Positions 45,759 through 59,183 are shown, numbered from the stretch's first letter. The stretch: DNA of 64,000 nt from Pseudocercospora fijiensis CIRAD86 (GCF_000340215.1 NW_006921532.1:4849126-4913125), one strand, 5' to 3'. Notes: a model not told the origin generated them from the sequence alone. Numbers and translations are program-made.

Positions 45759-46999
45759 TGTTACTACTAAGGCCTAGGACTAATACTACCCCCGGGGTGC
45801 TATTAGCTAACTAATCAGGAGCAAGCAATTGTTAGCAATAAAGGACAATAAGACTATACTACTATAGAATCTACCTCTTTACTAGCGTACCTTACTAGCG
45901 CACCCTACAAGACCCTTCTCTTAGCGCCCCCTCTTATTCCTTTATTCTATCGAAGCCCTAAGGCCTAAGCGATCGACAAGGGCGATGCGCGCGCGCGCGT
46001 ACGAATAACGGTAATAAAGATGATAGCGTCGCGCTACGAGCTAGCGAAGGACGGCGCGGCCGGCGCGGCTATATTAGTAATAGTGTTGCGGGGTATGTTG
46101 CTATTTAAGAAAGGAAGGATACCGCTATGTTAGTAACGGTGTTACCGAGTTATTATTAGTTGAAGAAGGAAATTAGAAGCAAGGTGAAGTTAGCGCTAAG
46201 ACGGCTAGCACCGCTATTATTAATATTACTTACTATTGTCGCTGCACTTACGAAGGCAACCTTACCTATACTACGAGCCTAAGGCACCTTTAGTTAAAGG
46301 TTTAATTAAAACTTTAAGGCTAAGTCAAAACTTTGAGCCGCCTAAAAAGATTAAGCGACTAATAGACTAACTAAGGGCAAAACTATAGAGCTAAGCTAGC
46401 CGGGGTCGATCTTGCAGACAATAGGTTACTCCTCGATCTATCTAACCCTTTAAGCGAGGCGAACCTCTACTACTGCACTTATAATAGCCTTTACCTATAG
46501 AAACTAGACGAGCTACGTTTTTTAAAAAGATAAGATAAGATTGATACTTAAAGGCTACTAAACCTAGCTAATTAGGGCTAGCGAAACTACGAATAATAAG
46601 AACAACCCTCGGAACGGACAAACCCTCGGAGCGGACATTTCTAGGTCTTTTAGAGTAGACGCAGAGAACTCGGTACGACATCACTTAGAGCGGAGGCAGG
46701 GCTGTAATACCTCGTACGTCTACCTATTGCAGTAGGGAAGACGCGCTCGTATTGTAATTAGTCGAAGGCCCTCAATTCTCGTAGATATATATCACTTTAT
46801 TGTATATAAGAATAGCGTAGTTAGAGTTGCACGTTGTGTTGTATTAGAAGTGAGGTTTGACATAGTTACATAATCGATGGTTAAGTGTTCAATTTAGCGT
46901 AGGCTAAGCAGCTTACTAGACCTGCTAAGTTAGCGGCAATAGAGATTAGATAGGAACATAGATAGGCTACGAGGGCGCGGCCTTTAAAAGGGAAGCGTG
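45759..46999 (+). other. Element B non-coding 3' region and polypurine tract
   Basis: About 1.24 kb between pol and the 3' LTR, unusually long for a Ty3/gypsy element. It holds a CG-dinucleotide run at about 45,986-46,000 and a second GC patch (gcgcggccggcgcgg) near 46,055. CpG is spared by RIP, so these stand out. The purine tract aaaagggaagcg (46986-46997) precedes the LTR. Confidence 0.65.
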
Positions 47000-47195
47000 T
47001 GTTAGGGCTAAGGAGGCTATACGTGATTAGCATGTAGTTAGGCCGAGTAAAGCCGGGGTCTCGGTGCCTTAGGTAGGGCTTAGCGCTTAGCGTTAGGCTA
47101 ACTTGCCTGCCTTCCTCCCTCTCCTCTTAGATCTCTATCGAATACTACTTGTACCCACTACTACCCTATCTACCTACTAATATACCCTTCTTACA
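47000..47195 (+). repeat. Element B 3' LTR
   Basis: 196 bp, matches 40036-40231 with a few transition differences (for example ggcttggcg against ggcttagcg). Confidence 0.92.
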
Positions 47196-47200
47196 TAGTA

Positions 47201-49800
47201 ACTCGTGCGACCTCTCTATACTATAGTAACTAGCGAGCTTACTATTATAGTGCCTCTTTAAAAGCTTTTATCTAATCGATTGTTTAGCGGGGATATAGTA
47301 TCTGCCCTTAAACTTTAAGTAACCTTTGTCGTCGATCGACTAATTACTCTTACTAGATCGAGTCGTTCGCCTACTTATAAGCTTATTAATACGGTTAATA
47401 GCAAAGGCGTCCCTCTGCTAAGCACGTAATAGCTTATCTATAAACGATTGACTATCCCTATTTGCAAGGTTATTTAATAGCACCCTCGCTATTAAACGAG
47501 GTACGTATTGTATATATCTAATAGCACTAGCAGCCGGAACTACTGCAACCTCTTCTATAGTGCTATCGCTATATAGACTATTACTATAGATAGCAATGTC
47601 CTTAATCGAGTTATTATAGCTCGAGCGATCTACGTCCTTCTTAACGTGCACTAGAAGAACGACAACTCCGCTATAGTATTTGTTGCTACCGCGGGGTCTA
47701 GAAGTCCGCTTATCCTACGCTTGCTTATTAATAATACGGGCTATAGCAATCTTATACTATAGGGTTGGAAACAATAAATTAATATACTAAGTCTCGCTAT
47801 CGTAATTAGGTCGCCTCGATAGGCTATTAGCAGGGTTACTTACGCCTAGCCGATATAATACATTAAAATTAAACCCGGCGAGGTAGACGGCCTATCTAGC
47901 CTGTCGACCTATAACCCTTGTAACCTTAGTAATGCTACGCAGGTTATTATAGTCTATATAGACCTAAATTGTATGCTAAGCACTATTAAGATAGTAGCGC
48001 TAATGCTTAAAGGCTTCTACGATTGCTAAGAGCTCTTACTCGTAGGTCTTATATCGACGTTCTATATCGATTATCTTTCGTAAAAAGAAGGCAATCGGGT
48101 ACTAGTAATAGTCATTATCTAATTGCTATAATATAATAGCCGATATAGCGAACTATAAAGCGTTAGTCTCAATTCGGATCTGCTTGCTTAGTACAAAATA
48201 GTGCAATAAGGGGACATTAGTAAAGCGTTGCTTTAGGCCGTTAAAAGCGGCTTATGCTCTATTAGTCTATTTAAACTCTCTAGTTAGGTTAGCCTTAGTT
48301 TTAGTAAGCTTAGTTAGGGATATTACATGCCGTAAATAGCTCTTAATAAAGCGACGATAGAAATTAGCGAAGCCGAGGAACGACTACAGTTCCTTAATTA
48401 ACGTAGGAACAGGCTATTTAGTAATAGTTTTAATCCGATTAGGATCAGCCTTAACACCCTTAGTTAATACGAGGAAGCTAAGGAATAACACCTCTTTAGC
48501 AGCAAAGGTGCATTTAGAAGGCTTATAATACAAGCTATAGGCTCGTAGGCGGTCGAGGACCTTACGGACTGTAGCCTAGTGCTCCGCAATGTTAGGTAAG
48601 TGTATATAAACTAGGATGTTATCTAGGTAAACTATATAGAGGTAATCTAATAGGCCTAATAGGGCCCGATTAATATAGGACTAGAATATAGTAGGGGCAT
48701 TAGCTAGCCCAAATAGTATAACTAAGTACTCGAAATAGCTATAGCAAGTACGAAAGGCTGTCTTCTATTCATCGCCCTTGCGAATACAAATGCGGTAATA
48801 GGCGTCCTTAATGTCTAATATAGTGTAGTAGTAGGCACTAGAAAGGCGATCGAGGGTCTTATTAATAAGAGGAAGTAGATAGCGATCCTTAATAGTAACA
48901 GTATTAAGCCTACGATAATCGATATAGAGGCGCAGGCTACTATCCTTCTTTAGTACGAATAGGATAGGTGTACTAGCAGGGCTGTTACTATATCGAATTC
49001 GACTATTAGCTAGGTTTTCCTCTAGATACTTACGCAGTATAGCAAGCTCTCGTTTACTAAGGTTGTAGAGGGGGCTAAAAGGAACCTCCTTACCCTCTAT
49101 AATATCAATCTTATAATCCGTCTCCTTAAATATAGGCAATGTCGATACTAGGTAGTGTTCAAACACATTAATGTAGGTCTCTCGGATAGGTACTAGTATA
49201 CGAGAGAGCTAATTAGGGTCTATGCTATTAGGGGGTATAGGTTTATCGTTATCTCTACCGAGAAGATTAGCTATCGGATTAGCTAAGGCAGGTGTTAGGT
49301 TGCTAATAAATAGGACCCTAATATTATTAGGACACTCGCTAACATTAATGTGTTTAATGTCCTCTTTCCTAGCGATTCTAAATCGCCACTTCTAGAGGCC
49401 TAGGTCTATAGCTATAGCGTAGTACTTAAGAACAGGGTTGCTAATAACAATATCGGATAGGAGGCTGTCTATGTCTACTACGTAGGTAGTGAAGTCTAGC
49501 AGGCGCTCATTTCCGAGGTCGTCCTTTAGGGCTATAGGAATATAGTAGGCCCTATAGGTTAAGTGCCGAGCGTTATTAAACTAGGCAAGGATTGGCAGGT
49601 TAGTCTTCGGCAGTTGTCGAAGGTCTAATTGCTTAGCTAGGCGATAGCTAATAAGGGCACTAACTGAATTTCCTAGATCTAGCATAACCTTAGTTTAATA
49701 GGTAGTGCCCTTCGTGTCCTATATAAGGTAGGAGCGTATTATAGCTAGTACAATGTCGATAGTCTTACGCCGTACAAGGCTAATAGTTAGTGCGGCGTTT
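47201..49800 (-). pseudogene. Element C pol remnant, protease to integrase start
   Basis: Minus-strand copy of the B pol region. A 133-codon open RT piece remains at 48765-49166 ([36 protein letters not shown]). A 77-codon piece at 47418-47651 covers the stretch between RNase H and integrase. Other parts are broken by RIP stops. Confidence 0.85.
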
Positions 49801-49849
49801 ACTCTTTTTTCGACTAATTAAAAGAGCCGACTAGGGTAGCGTTAGCGGC

Positions 49850-51170
49850 TAAAAGGTGTTTCCTATACTTAGCGGAAGTACGGTCAATTCGGGCCTAGTC
49901 CTTAGGTTTGTCGCATTAGCCTAGTAGATAGCTAGTGCTGTCACAATTGAAGCACTTCAATCTAGTTAGTAGACTACCGTAGCTATTGTTGCTATTATTA
50001 GCCGAGCGGTTAGCATTATAGGGATACGAGCCCCTTCTACGGCCCCTATCGCGGCCTCCTCTATATAGCCGGCGGCTACGGCCTCTTCTACGGTCGTTAT
50101 TACTATTCCTATTATTAGCACTATTATCTTAGTAGGAACCTTAATTTCCTCCGCGGCTACTACGGTTACTACGGTTAGTACTAGCTAGTCGGATCCTTAA
50201 TTCTAGTCGTTACTAAAGCTAAACAGCTCGTTTAGCTGTTTCTACTTTAACTATAAATTAAATACGTATTAGGTTAGCTTGTTCGAATATATAGCGACGG
50301 TCCAATTCGAGGATAAGTTCCTATCTAAGTTTTAGGCGTATTTCCGAGATCTATATAGAATTAGTCTTAGCCGGAAGGTTATCCTCGAGGGTCTTTAAAT
50401 AGGCCTCGAATGAACGAGCCGATTGATTAGTCTTTTGTTTAGCTCGAAGGTACAGGTTCTAAGCATATTGTTGCCTTAGTATAGGGTTTCTAAGGGTGTC
50501 TAGCATAATAGTCTTATAAGTTTACTACTGAACAGCGGTCTAATTAGTAAGGGAGTCAAAGTAGTTATCCTAGGTGCGTTTTAGGTCGCTATTAATGTAT
50601 TGTATAGCGTAGACGACTAATAAGTAGTTATCTAGCAGCGCTCTTAGTATATTGCGCTAGTTAAGCTCGCAGTTACGAATGTAATCATTATATTGCTTCT
50701 GACTAGAGCTATTAAACACGGTACAGTCCTTGAGTTTAGTATCCTTCTTTTAGACTAAAACGGGTAGTAAAGAAGGCCCTACTATTAATTTAGTAGTAGT
50801 AGGGTCTTCCTAAAGGCGGCGAAGCTCGAGGAGGTTATCCTTTAGCTGTTATTCTTAACGTAGGGCAGTAAGCCTGTTTTGAGTGGCTTCTTAAAGTCTC
50901 CCTAATAGTTGAGGGCCAAAGGCTAGTTAGCTATATCGTCGATTAATAATGTTGTTAAGAATATCGTTAATAGGCAACTCTAGGTCGTTACCTAGAATTA
51001 TAGGTTCTTCGGCAGGCCTAGTAGTAGGCTCCTTAGTAGGAGGCACTTTAGTAGGTGCTTTAGTAGGCACTTTAGTAGGTACTATACTACTAGCATTGTC
51101 GTTGCTAGCGCTGCTAGCGGCAGCACGGTTGTTGTTTCGTAATAAACCGGCTATTGTAAGGGGCGACACT
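49850..51170 (-). pseudogene. Element C gag remnant
   Basis: Minus-strand gag. The N-terminal piece 50927-51169 (80 codons) has the Pro-Thr repeat VPTKVPTKAPTKVPP and NDLELPINDILNNI. A zinc knuckle copy lies near 49,930-49,960 next to the Arg-rich stretch. Confidence 0.75.
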
Positions 51171-51426
51171 AATAATATATTGTTAGCCCCTAAGATGCGG
51201 ATGTAGCGGAATTAGTAGATATTAGTCTAGTACGATTAACTTAGTGTAATAGGCCGTGTAGAAGGCCTTGCTTAATAATTGGTACGGTTGTTTCGATAGA
51301 ATAGTATATATAGGTCCCGTTCTTCGGGCGCAATATAGTTAGATTAGTCTTATTCGTAGCTATACCGCTAAAAGCTTAAAATAAGGACTATCTAGCTGCT
51401 GCCCTTAAAGGGTAGATCGAATACTA

Positions 51427-51624
51427 TGTAAGAAGGGTTATGTTAGCAGGTAGATAGGGTAGTAGTGAATCAGTATAGTATTCGATAGAGATCTAAGAGG
51501 AGAGGGAGGAAGGCAGGCTAGTTAGCCTAACGCCTAGCGCTAAGCTCTGCCTAAGGCATTAAGACCCTAGCTTCACTCGAGCCCGGTTACATGCTAATTA
51601 CGTGTAACCTCTTTAGTCCTAACA
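51427..51624 (-). repeat. Element C 5' LTR
   Basis: 198 bp, ends TGTTAG on the minus strand at 51624. The adjoining PBS on the minus strand (tagtattcgat, just left of 51427) again complements a segment inside this LTR. Confidence 0.9.
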
Positions 51625-52169
51625 GGCTACGCTTTAGTAGCACGCGAATCTATATAAGCCGTATAGAAGGCGGTACTCTCTCTATAGTATTTAAACTTAG
51701 GCTAAGGGGAGAGGACTATTAACCTATCGACAATCTATACTCTCCGAATTAAAATACTAGACCTATTAGCCTAAAGAGCACTCCGTACGGCCGACTAAGA
51801 GCTATTTAGACTGCTATCCCTTATTAATAAGAACGCGAGAAACTAAGGCGTTTAGGCATAGGTTAATGCCGTAAAACAACTACTATTAGGAGACCTCGAG
51901 CTATACTTTAATAGCTACGAACAGAGGGAGCAATTTATACGCTAATTAATACCGTTTCTAAATAGGCTAGGCTTAGGAACTACTATTATTACCTATACCT
52001 ATCCTCTAGTTATTTACGGTATACCGACGCGCACAATTAGCATATACGTAGCTAGTAAATAGAAGGCTATTAGAGAGATTCTCCTCTAAAATAGCGCCGC
52101 TATCCCGAATAGTACTATTATATATATCGGCTAGCTAGTTAAAACGAGAGCTAATACAAAACTAACATT
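51625..52169 (+). mobile_element. LINE, segment 3 of 4 (ORF1 middle part)
   Basis: LINE piece between C and E, starting with ggcta (51625-51629) and ending with acatt (52165-52169). In one frame, apart from RIP stops, it reads as a LINE ORF1: LLLGDLELYFNSYEQREQF, TYPLVIYGIPTRTISIYVAS, NSTIIYIG. This continues across E into segment 4 (LIVLYFTYASDANKVLDRGL). Confidence 0.8.
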
Positions 52170-52366
52170 TGTTAGGGCTAAAGAGGCTATACGTAATTAG
52201 TATGTAACTAGGCCGAGTAAAGCTAGGGTCTCGATGCCTTAGGCAGGGCTTAGCGCTTAGCGTTAGGCTAACTCTCCTGCCCTCCTCCCTCTCCTCCTAG
52301 ATTCTTATCGAATACTACACTAATTCACTACTACCCTATCTACCTACTAATATAACCCTTCTTATA
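52170..52366 (+). repeat. Element E 5' LTR
   Basis: 197 bp starting TGTTAG, ending CTTATA. It is followed at once by the PBS tagtattcgat (52367-52377), complementary to atcgaatacta inside the LTR. Confidence 0.92.
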
Positions 52367-52639
52367 TAGTATTCGATCTACCCTTTAAGGGCAGCAGCTA
52401 GATAGTTCTTATTTCAAGCTTTTAGCGGTATAGCTACGAACAAGACTAATCTAACTATATTGCGCCCGAAGAACGGGACCTATACGTACTATTCTATCGA
52501 AACAACCGTACTAATTATTAAGCAAGGCCTTCTATACGGCCTATTACACTAAGTTAATCGTACTAGACCGATATCTACTAATTCCGCTATATCCGCATCT
52601 TAGGGGCTAATAATACATTATTAGTATCATCCCTTATAA

Positions 52640-54000
52640 TAGCCGGTTTATTACGAAACAATAACCGTGCTACCGCTAGTAGCGCTAGCAACGACAACGC
52701 TAGTAGCATAGTGCCTACTAAAGTGCCTACTAAGGCTCTTACTAAAGTGTCTCCTACTAAAGGGCCTGCTACTAAGCCTACTACTAAGCCTGCTAAAGAA
52801 CCTATAATCCTAGGCGACGACCTAGAATTGTCTGTCGACGACATTCTTAACAATATTGTTAACCGTCGATATAGCTACCTAGCCTTTAGTCCCTAACTAG
52901 TAGGGAGACTCTAAGAAGCTACCTAAAACAGGCTTACTACCTTGCGTTAGGAATAATAGCTAAAGGATAATCTCCTCGAGATTCGCCGCCTATAGGAAGC
53001 CCTAACAACTAATACTAAGCCGATAGCAGGGCCTTCCTTACTACCCGTCCCTATCTAAAAGAAGTATACTAAGCTTAAGGACTATACTGTATTTAACGGC
53101 TCTAGTCGCAAGCAATACAATAATTACATACGCGATTGTAAGCTTAACTAACGAAATGCGCCGAGGGCCCTTCTAGACGACTATTTACTAGTTGTCTACG
53201 CTATGCAGTACATTAATAGCGACCTAAAGCGCACCTAGGATAACTATTTCGACTCTCTTACTAATTAGACCGCTGTTTAGTAGCAAGACTATAAGACTAT
53301 TATACTAGACACCCTTAGAAACCCTATACTAAGGCAATAATACGCTTAGGACTAATACCTTCGAGATAAACAAAAGACTAATTAATCGGCTCGCTTATTT
53401 AAGGCCTATTTAAAGACCCTCGAAGAGGATTTGCTAGCTAAGACCGACTCTATCTAGATTTCCGAAATACGCCCTAAATTGCGATAGGAATTAGTCCTTA
53501 AATTAGACCGTCGTCGCGTGTTCGAATAGACTAATCTAACGCGCATTTAATTTATAGTCGAAGTAGAGACAGCCGAACGGGCTATTTAGCTCTAATAGCG
53601 ACTAGAATTAAGGATCCGACTAGCTAGTACTAACCGTAGCAACCGTAGTAGCCGCGGAGGAAACTAAGGTTCCTACTAGGATAACAATGCTAACAATAGG
53701 AACAGTAACGATCGTAGAAGAGGCCGTAGCCGCCGGCTATATAGAGGAGGCCGCGATAGGGGCCGTAGAAGGGGCTCGTATCCCTATAATGCTAACCGCT
53801 CGGCTAACAATAGTAGCAACAATAGCTACGGCAGTCTACTAACCGGATTAAAGTGCTTTAATTGTAATAGCACTAGCTATCTACTAGGCTAATACGACAA
53901 ACCTAAGGACTAGGCCCGAATCGACCGTTATACCGCTAAGCACCGAAAGCACCTCTTAGTAGCTAACGCTACCCCTATAGGCCAACCTTCGAAAAAAGAG
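52640..54000 (+). pseudogene. Element E gag remnant
   Basis: Aligns by eye with B gag. The N-terminal Pro-Thr repeat is longer here (52711-52896 open piece with KVPTKALTKVSPTKGPATKP), so the repeat number varies between copies. The Arg/Gly-rich stretch and the zinc knuckle (KCFNCNSTS) are at about 53,700-53,900. Confidence 0.75.
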
Positions 54001-57000
54001 TAAGCGCCGTACTAACTGTTAGCCTCGTGCGGCGTAAGACTATCGATATTATGCTAGCTATTATACGTACCTATCTTATATCTAGGCCCGATACTAACTA
54101 TAAGGCAAAGGTTATACTAGACCCCGGAAATTCAGTTAGCGCCCTTATTAGCTATCGCCTAGCTAAGCAATTAGACCTTCGATAACTGCCTAGGACTAAC
54201 CTACTAACCCTTGCTTAGTTTAATAACGCTCGGCACTTGACCTATAGGGCCTACTATGTCTATATAGCCCTAAAGGACGACCTCGGTAATAAGCGCCTAC
54301 TAAACTTTACTACCTACGCGGTAGACATAGACAGCCTCCTATCTAATATTGTTATTAGTAACCCTGTTCTTAAGTACTATACTATAGTTATAGACTTAGG
54401 TAGTTAATAATAGCGATTTAGAATCGCTAGGAAAGAGGACATTAAATATATTAATATTAGCGAGTGCCCTAATAATATTAGGGTCCTATTTATTAGCAAT
54501 CTAACCCTAGCCGATCCGACGGCCGACCTGCTCGGTAGTAATAACGATAAACCTGTACCCCCTAATAACCCTAATTAGCTTGCTCGTATACTAGAGCCTA
54601 TCCGAGAGACCTATATTAATGTGTTTAAACACTACCTAGCATCGACATTGCCTATATTTAAAGAGACGGATTATAAGATTAATATTATAGAGGGCAAAGA
54701 GGTCCTCTTTAGGCCACTCTACAACCTTAGTAAAAGGGAGCTTGCTATATTGCGTAAGTATCTAGAGGAAAACCTAGCTAATAGCTAGATACGGTATAGT
54801 AATAGCCCTACTAGCGCCCCTATCCTATTCGTACTAAAGAAGGATAGTAGCCTACGCTTATATATTAATTACCGCGGACTTAATGCTGTTACTATTAAAG
54901 ACCGCTATCTACTTCCGCTTATTAATAAGACCCTCGATCGCCTTTCTAGGGCTTACTTCTATACTATACTAGACATTAAGGATGCGTACTATCGTATCTG
55001 TATTCGTAAGGGCGATAAATAGAAGACGGCCTTTCGCACTCGTTATAGCTATTTTAAGTACTTAGTTATACTATTTAGGCTAGCTAATGCCCCTACTACA
55101 TTCTAGTCCTATATTAATCGGGCCCTATTAGGCCTATTAGATCACCTCTGTATAGTTTACCTAGATAACATCCTAGTTTACATACACTCTCCTAACATTG
55201 CGGAATACTAGGCTATAGTACGTAAAGTCCTCGACCGCCTATAGGCCTATAGCCTATATTGCAAGCCTTCTAAATGCACCTTTGCTACTAAAGAGGTATC
55301 CTTCCTTAGCTTCCTCGTATTAACCGAGGGTATTAAGGCTAATCCTAACCGGATTAAAACAATTACTAAATAGCCTGTTCCTACGTCTATTAAAGAGCTT
55401 CAATTATTCCTCGGTTTTGCTAACTTCTACCGCCGCTTTATTAAGGGCTATTTACGGTATATAATGCCCCTAACTAAGCTTACTAAAACTAAGGCCAACC
55501 CTACTAGAGAATTCAAATAGACTAACAAGATATAAGCCGCTTTTAACGGCCTAAAGTAACGCTTTACTAATGTCCCCTTATTATACCATTTCGTGCTAAG
55601 TAAGCAGATCCGAATTAAGACTAACGCTTTACAGTTCGCTGTATCGGCTATTATGTTACAGCAATCAGATAATAACTATTACTAGTACCCGATTGCCTTC
55701 TTTTTACGAAAGATAATCGATATAGAACGTCGATATAAGACCTACGAGCAAGAGCTCTTAGCAATCGTAGAAGCCTTCAAGTATTAGCGCTACTATCTTA
55801 ATAGTACTTAGCACACTATTTAGGTCTATATAGACTATAACAACCTCCGTAGCATTACTAAGGTTACTAGGGTTATAGGTCGATAGGCTAGATAGGCCGT
55901 CTACCTCGCTAGGTTTGATTTTAATATATTATATCGGCTAGGCGTAAGCAACCCTACTAATAGCCTATCGAGGCGACCTAATTACGATAGCGAAACCTAA
56001 TACATTAATTCTTTGTTTCTAACCCTATAGTACAAGATCGCTATAGCCCGTATTGTTAATAAGCAAGCGTAGGATAAGCGGCTTACCGGACTCCGCGACG
56101 GCTTAAAGCATATTAATACTCTTGCTATATTAATAGTGCGTATTAAGGCAAGAGCTAAGGATATAGATAGGAGAAGTTATAATAACTCCCTAGTCGATAT
56201 CGCTATATATAGTAACAGCGATTAAAGCACTAATATAGTTGATCCGGCTACTAGTGCTATTAGATGTATATAATACGTACCTCGTTTAACAGCGAGGGTG
56301 CTATTAAATAACCTTGCAAATAGGGATAGTCAATCGTTTATAGATAAGCTATTACGGGCTTAGTAGAGGGACGCCTTTGCTACTAAACGTATAGACAAGC
56401 TTATAAGTAGGCGAAAGACTCGATCTAGTAAGAGTAATAATTAGTCGATCGATAACAAAGGTTATTTAAAGTTTAAGGGCAGATACTATATCCCCGCTAA
56501 ACATTCGATCCGACAAGAACTTCTTAAGCGATACTATAATAGTAAGCTTGCCGGTTACTATAGCATAGAGAGGTCGCACGAGCTACTATCGCGCATATAC
56601 TACTAGCTAAATAGTAAGCGGGACATAAAGGACTACGTAAACACGTATGCCGTATATTAACGAGTTAAAGCGCCGAAGCACTTACTATTCGGCGAGTTGT
56701 CTTTACTCCCTATTCTAAAGAAGCTATTTGTAGAGCTTATAATAGACTTTATTATAGGACTTCCGCCTACTAAGTATAGGGAGGAAGTATATAATGCTAT
56801 CCTTGTTATAGTAGATCGATTTACTAAGGGCGCTCGATATATCCCGGCGCGGAAAGATTAGACTACTATTAATATAGTAGAAGCGCTATAGAACAATATC
56901 TTCTATACCTATTAGGGGACCCCTAAAGGGATAGTCTCTAACCGAGGCTCGACATTTATATCTTATTATTAGAGTGAGATTTGCCTATAGCTAAGACTTA

Positions 57001-57774
57001 AGCATCGCCTGTCTATAGCATTCTATCTATAAACAGACAGTTAGACCGAAAGGCAGAATGCTACGCTATAGTAGTACCTGCGTAGCTATATTAATAAGAA
57101 CCCTAATAACTAGGTCAATCTCCTATAACTAGCTGAATTTGTATACAATAATAGTATCTACTTATTAACTAAGGTGTCGCCGTATATAGCTATAATAGGC
57201 CAAAACGCAGCCTTACTACAAGATCCATTTACCTCGCTCGAGGCCGAGCGCAAGGAAAGGGAAGCGCGTTAAGCCCCTAAAACACTAGCGGCTATAGAGA
57301 GGGTTTAAAAGATGCGAGAAATTTACGCTATAATAGCTAACAAACTAGCAAAGGCCTAGGCCTATTAGAAGACCTACTATAACAAACAATATACGCTAAT
57401 AACCTTTAAACAAGGCGATATAGTTATGCTTAGTACGAAGAACCTCTGTATCCGCAAACACCTATTACCTAATAGCAAAACAAGGCCTAAGCTTGCACTA
57501 AGATACATTAGCCCCTTCCGAATTCGAGAACCGAAGGGTAATAGCTAGGCCTAAATATAAAGAAATACTAGCCGACGGTAAAGAGCTATAGTCTATAGAA
57601 CGTATCCTAAAGCACCGAACTAGGTAGGGCAAGAAGGAATACCTATTAAGGTAGCAAGGCTATTTACCTAAATAGAACTCGTAGGAGGCTAAAGATTCCT
57701 TTAAGGATATAGCTAAGTTGTTAAACGAGTATTAGACTAGCGTAAAGAATAAGAAGAAGGCTAAAAGCTCGTAA
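54001..57774 (+). pseudogene. Element E pol remnant
   Basis: Protease (about 54,030-54,410, with DPGNS where B has DLGNS), RT (about 54,620-55,370), RNase H (about 55,560-56,010), integrase (about 56,480-57,240) and chromodomain (about 57,590-57,770). No open frame reaches 60 codons, so it is more decayed than B. A deletion of about 110 bp near 57,540-57,560 removes the segment between integrase and chromodomain. Confidence 0.85.
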
Positions 57775-58986
57775 TGTTACTAAGGCTTAGGAATAATGCT
57801 ACCCCCGGGGTGCTATTAGCTAACTAATTAGAGGCAAGCAATTGTTACTAACAAAGGACAATAAGACTATACTATTATAGAATCTACCTCTTTACTAGCG
57901 CACCCTATAAGACCCTTCTCTTAGCGCCCCTCTTATTCTTTTATTCTATCGAGGCCCTAAGGCCTAAGCGATCGATAAGGGCGCGCGCGCGTATACAAAT
58001 AATAGTAATAGAGACGATAGCGTCGTACTACGAGCTAGCGAAGGACGGCGCGGCCGGCGCGGCTATATTAGTAATAGTATTACGGGGTGTGTTACTATTT
58101 AAGAAAGGAAGGATACCGCTATATTAGTAACGGTATTGCCGAGTTGTTATTAGTTAAAGAAGGAAATTAGAAGCAAGGTAAAGTTAGCGCTAAGACGGCT
58201 AGCACCGCTATTGTTAATATTACTTGCTATTGTTACTGCGCCTACGGGCATAACCTTACCTATACTACGAGCCTAAGGCACCTTTAATTAAAACCTTAAT
58301 TAAAACTTTGAGCCGCCTAAAAGATTAAGCGACTAATAGACTAACTAAGGGCAAAACTATAGAGCTAAGCTAGCTAGGGTCGATCTTGCGGACAATAGGT
58401 TACTCCTCGATCTATCTAACCCTTTAAGCGAGGCGAACCTTAACTACTATACTTATAATAGCCTTTACTTATAGAAACTAGACGAGCTGTATTTTTTCCG
58501 AAAAGATAAGATAAGATTAACAATTAAAGGCTGCTAAACCTAACTAATTTAGGCTAGTAAAACTACGACAGTAAATAATAACCCTCGGAAGCGGATAAAC
58601 CCTTAGGAGCGGACATTGCTAGGTCTTTTAAGAGTAGACGCAAAGAACTCGGTACGACATTACTTAGAACAGAGGCAGGGCTATAATACCTCGTACGTCT
58701 ACCTATTACAGTAGGGAAGACGCGCTCGTATTATAATTAGTCGAAGGCCCTTAATTCTTATAGATACATATTACTTTATAGTTCATTATATATAGAGATA
58801 GCGCAGCTAGAGTTATATATTATATTGTTTAGAGGTAAGGTTTAACATAGTTATATAATTAGGTAGTTAAGTGTTCAATTTAGCGCGGGCTAAGCAGCTT
58901 ATTAGACTTGCTAAGTTAGCGGCAATAGAGGTCGAGATTGGAATATAGGTAGGCTACGAGGGCGCGGCCTTTAGAAGGGAAGCGTG
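57775..58986 (+). other. Element E non-coding 3' region
   Basis: Matches 45759-46999 of B, including a CG-rich run near 57,981 and the TTTAATTAAA-like units near 58,283. The purine tract agaagggaagcg lies just before the 3' LTR. Confidence 0.65.
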
Positions 58987-59183
58987 TATTAGGGCCAAAG
59001 AGGCTACATGTAATTAGCATATAACTAGGCCGAGTAAAGCTAGGGTCTCGATGCCTTAGGTAGGGCTTAGCGCTTAGCGTTAGGCTAACTCTCCTACCCT
59101 CCTCCCTCTCCTCCTAGATCCTTATCGAATACTACACTAATTCACTACTACCCTATCTACCTACTAATATAACCCTTCTTACA
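58987..59183 (+). repeat. Element E 3' LTR
   Basis: 197 bp. The terminal TG has become TA (starts TATTAG); it ends CTTACA. Confidence 0.92.

Larger units (their letters stand above)
40036..47195 (+). mobile_element. LTR retrotransposon B (chromodomain Ty3/gypsy), nested in C
   Basis: A 7,160-bp element with 196-bp LTRs flanked by tagta (40031-40035 and 47196-47200). It has the complete order LTR, PBS, gag with zinc knuckle, protease, RT, RNase H, integrase, chromodomain, 3' region, purine tract, LTR. It is the least mutated of the copies (it retains a 161-codon RT frame) and is the last insertion in the nest. Closest recognisable type: Tf1/sushi-like chromoviruses. Confidence 0.93.
47196..51624 (-). 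mobile_element. LTR retrotransposon C, 5' half (minus strand)
   Basis: Continuation of C to the right of B, beginning with B's target duplication tagta (47196-47200). It contains, right to left, 5' LTR, PBS, gag, protease, RT, RNase H and the start of integrase. The sequence across B joins cleanly at the integrase zinc-finger region. Confidence 0.9.
52170..59183 (+). mobile_element. LTR retrotransposon E (same family as B and C), plus strand
   Basis: 7,014 bp with 197-bp LTRs, flanked by acatt (52165-52169 and 59184-59188). It has the same gene order as B but is more heavily RIP-mutated, and has lost about 110 bp between integrase and chromodomain (near 57,540-57,560). It lies inside the LINE ORF1. 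Confidence 0.92.
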
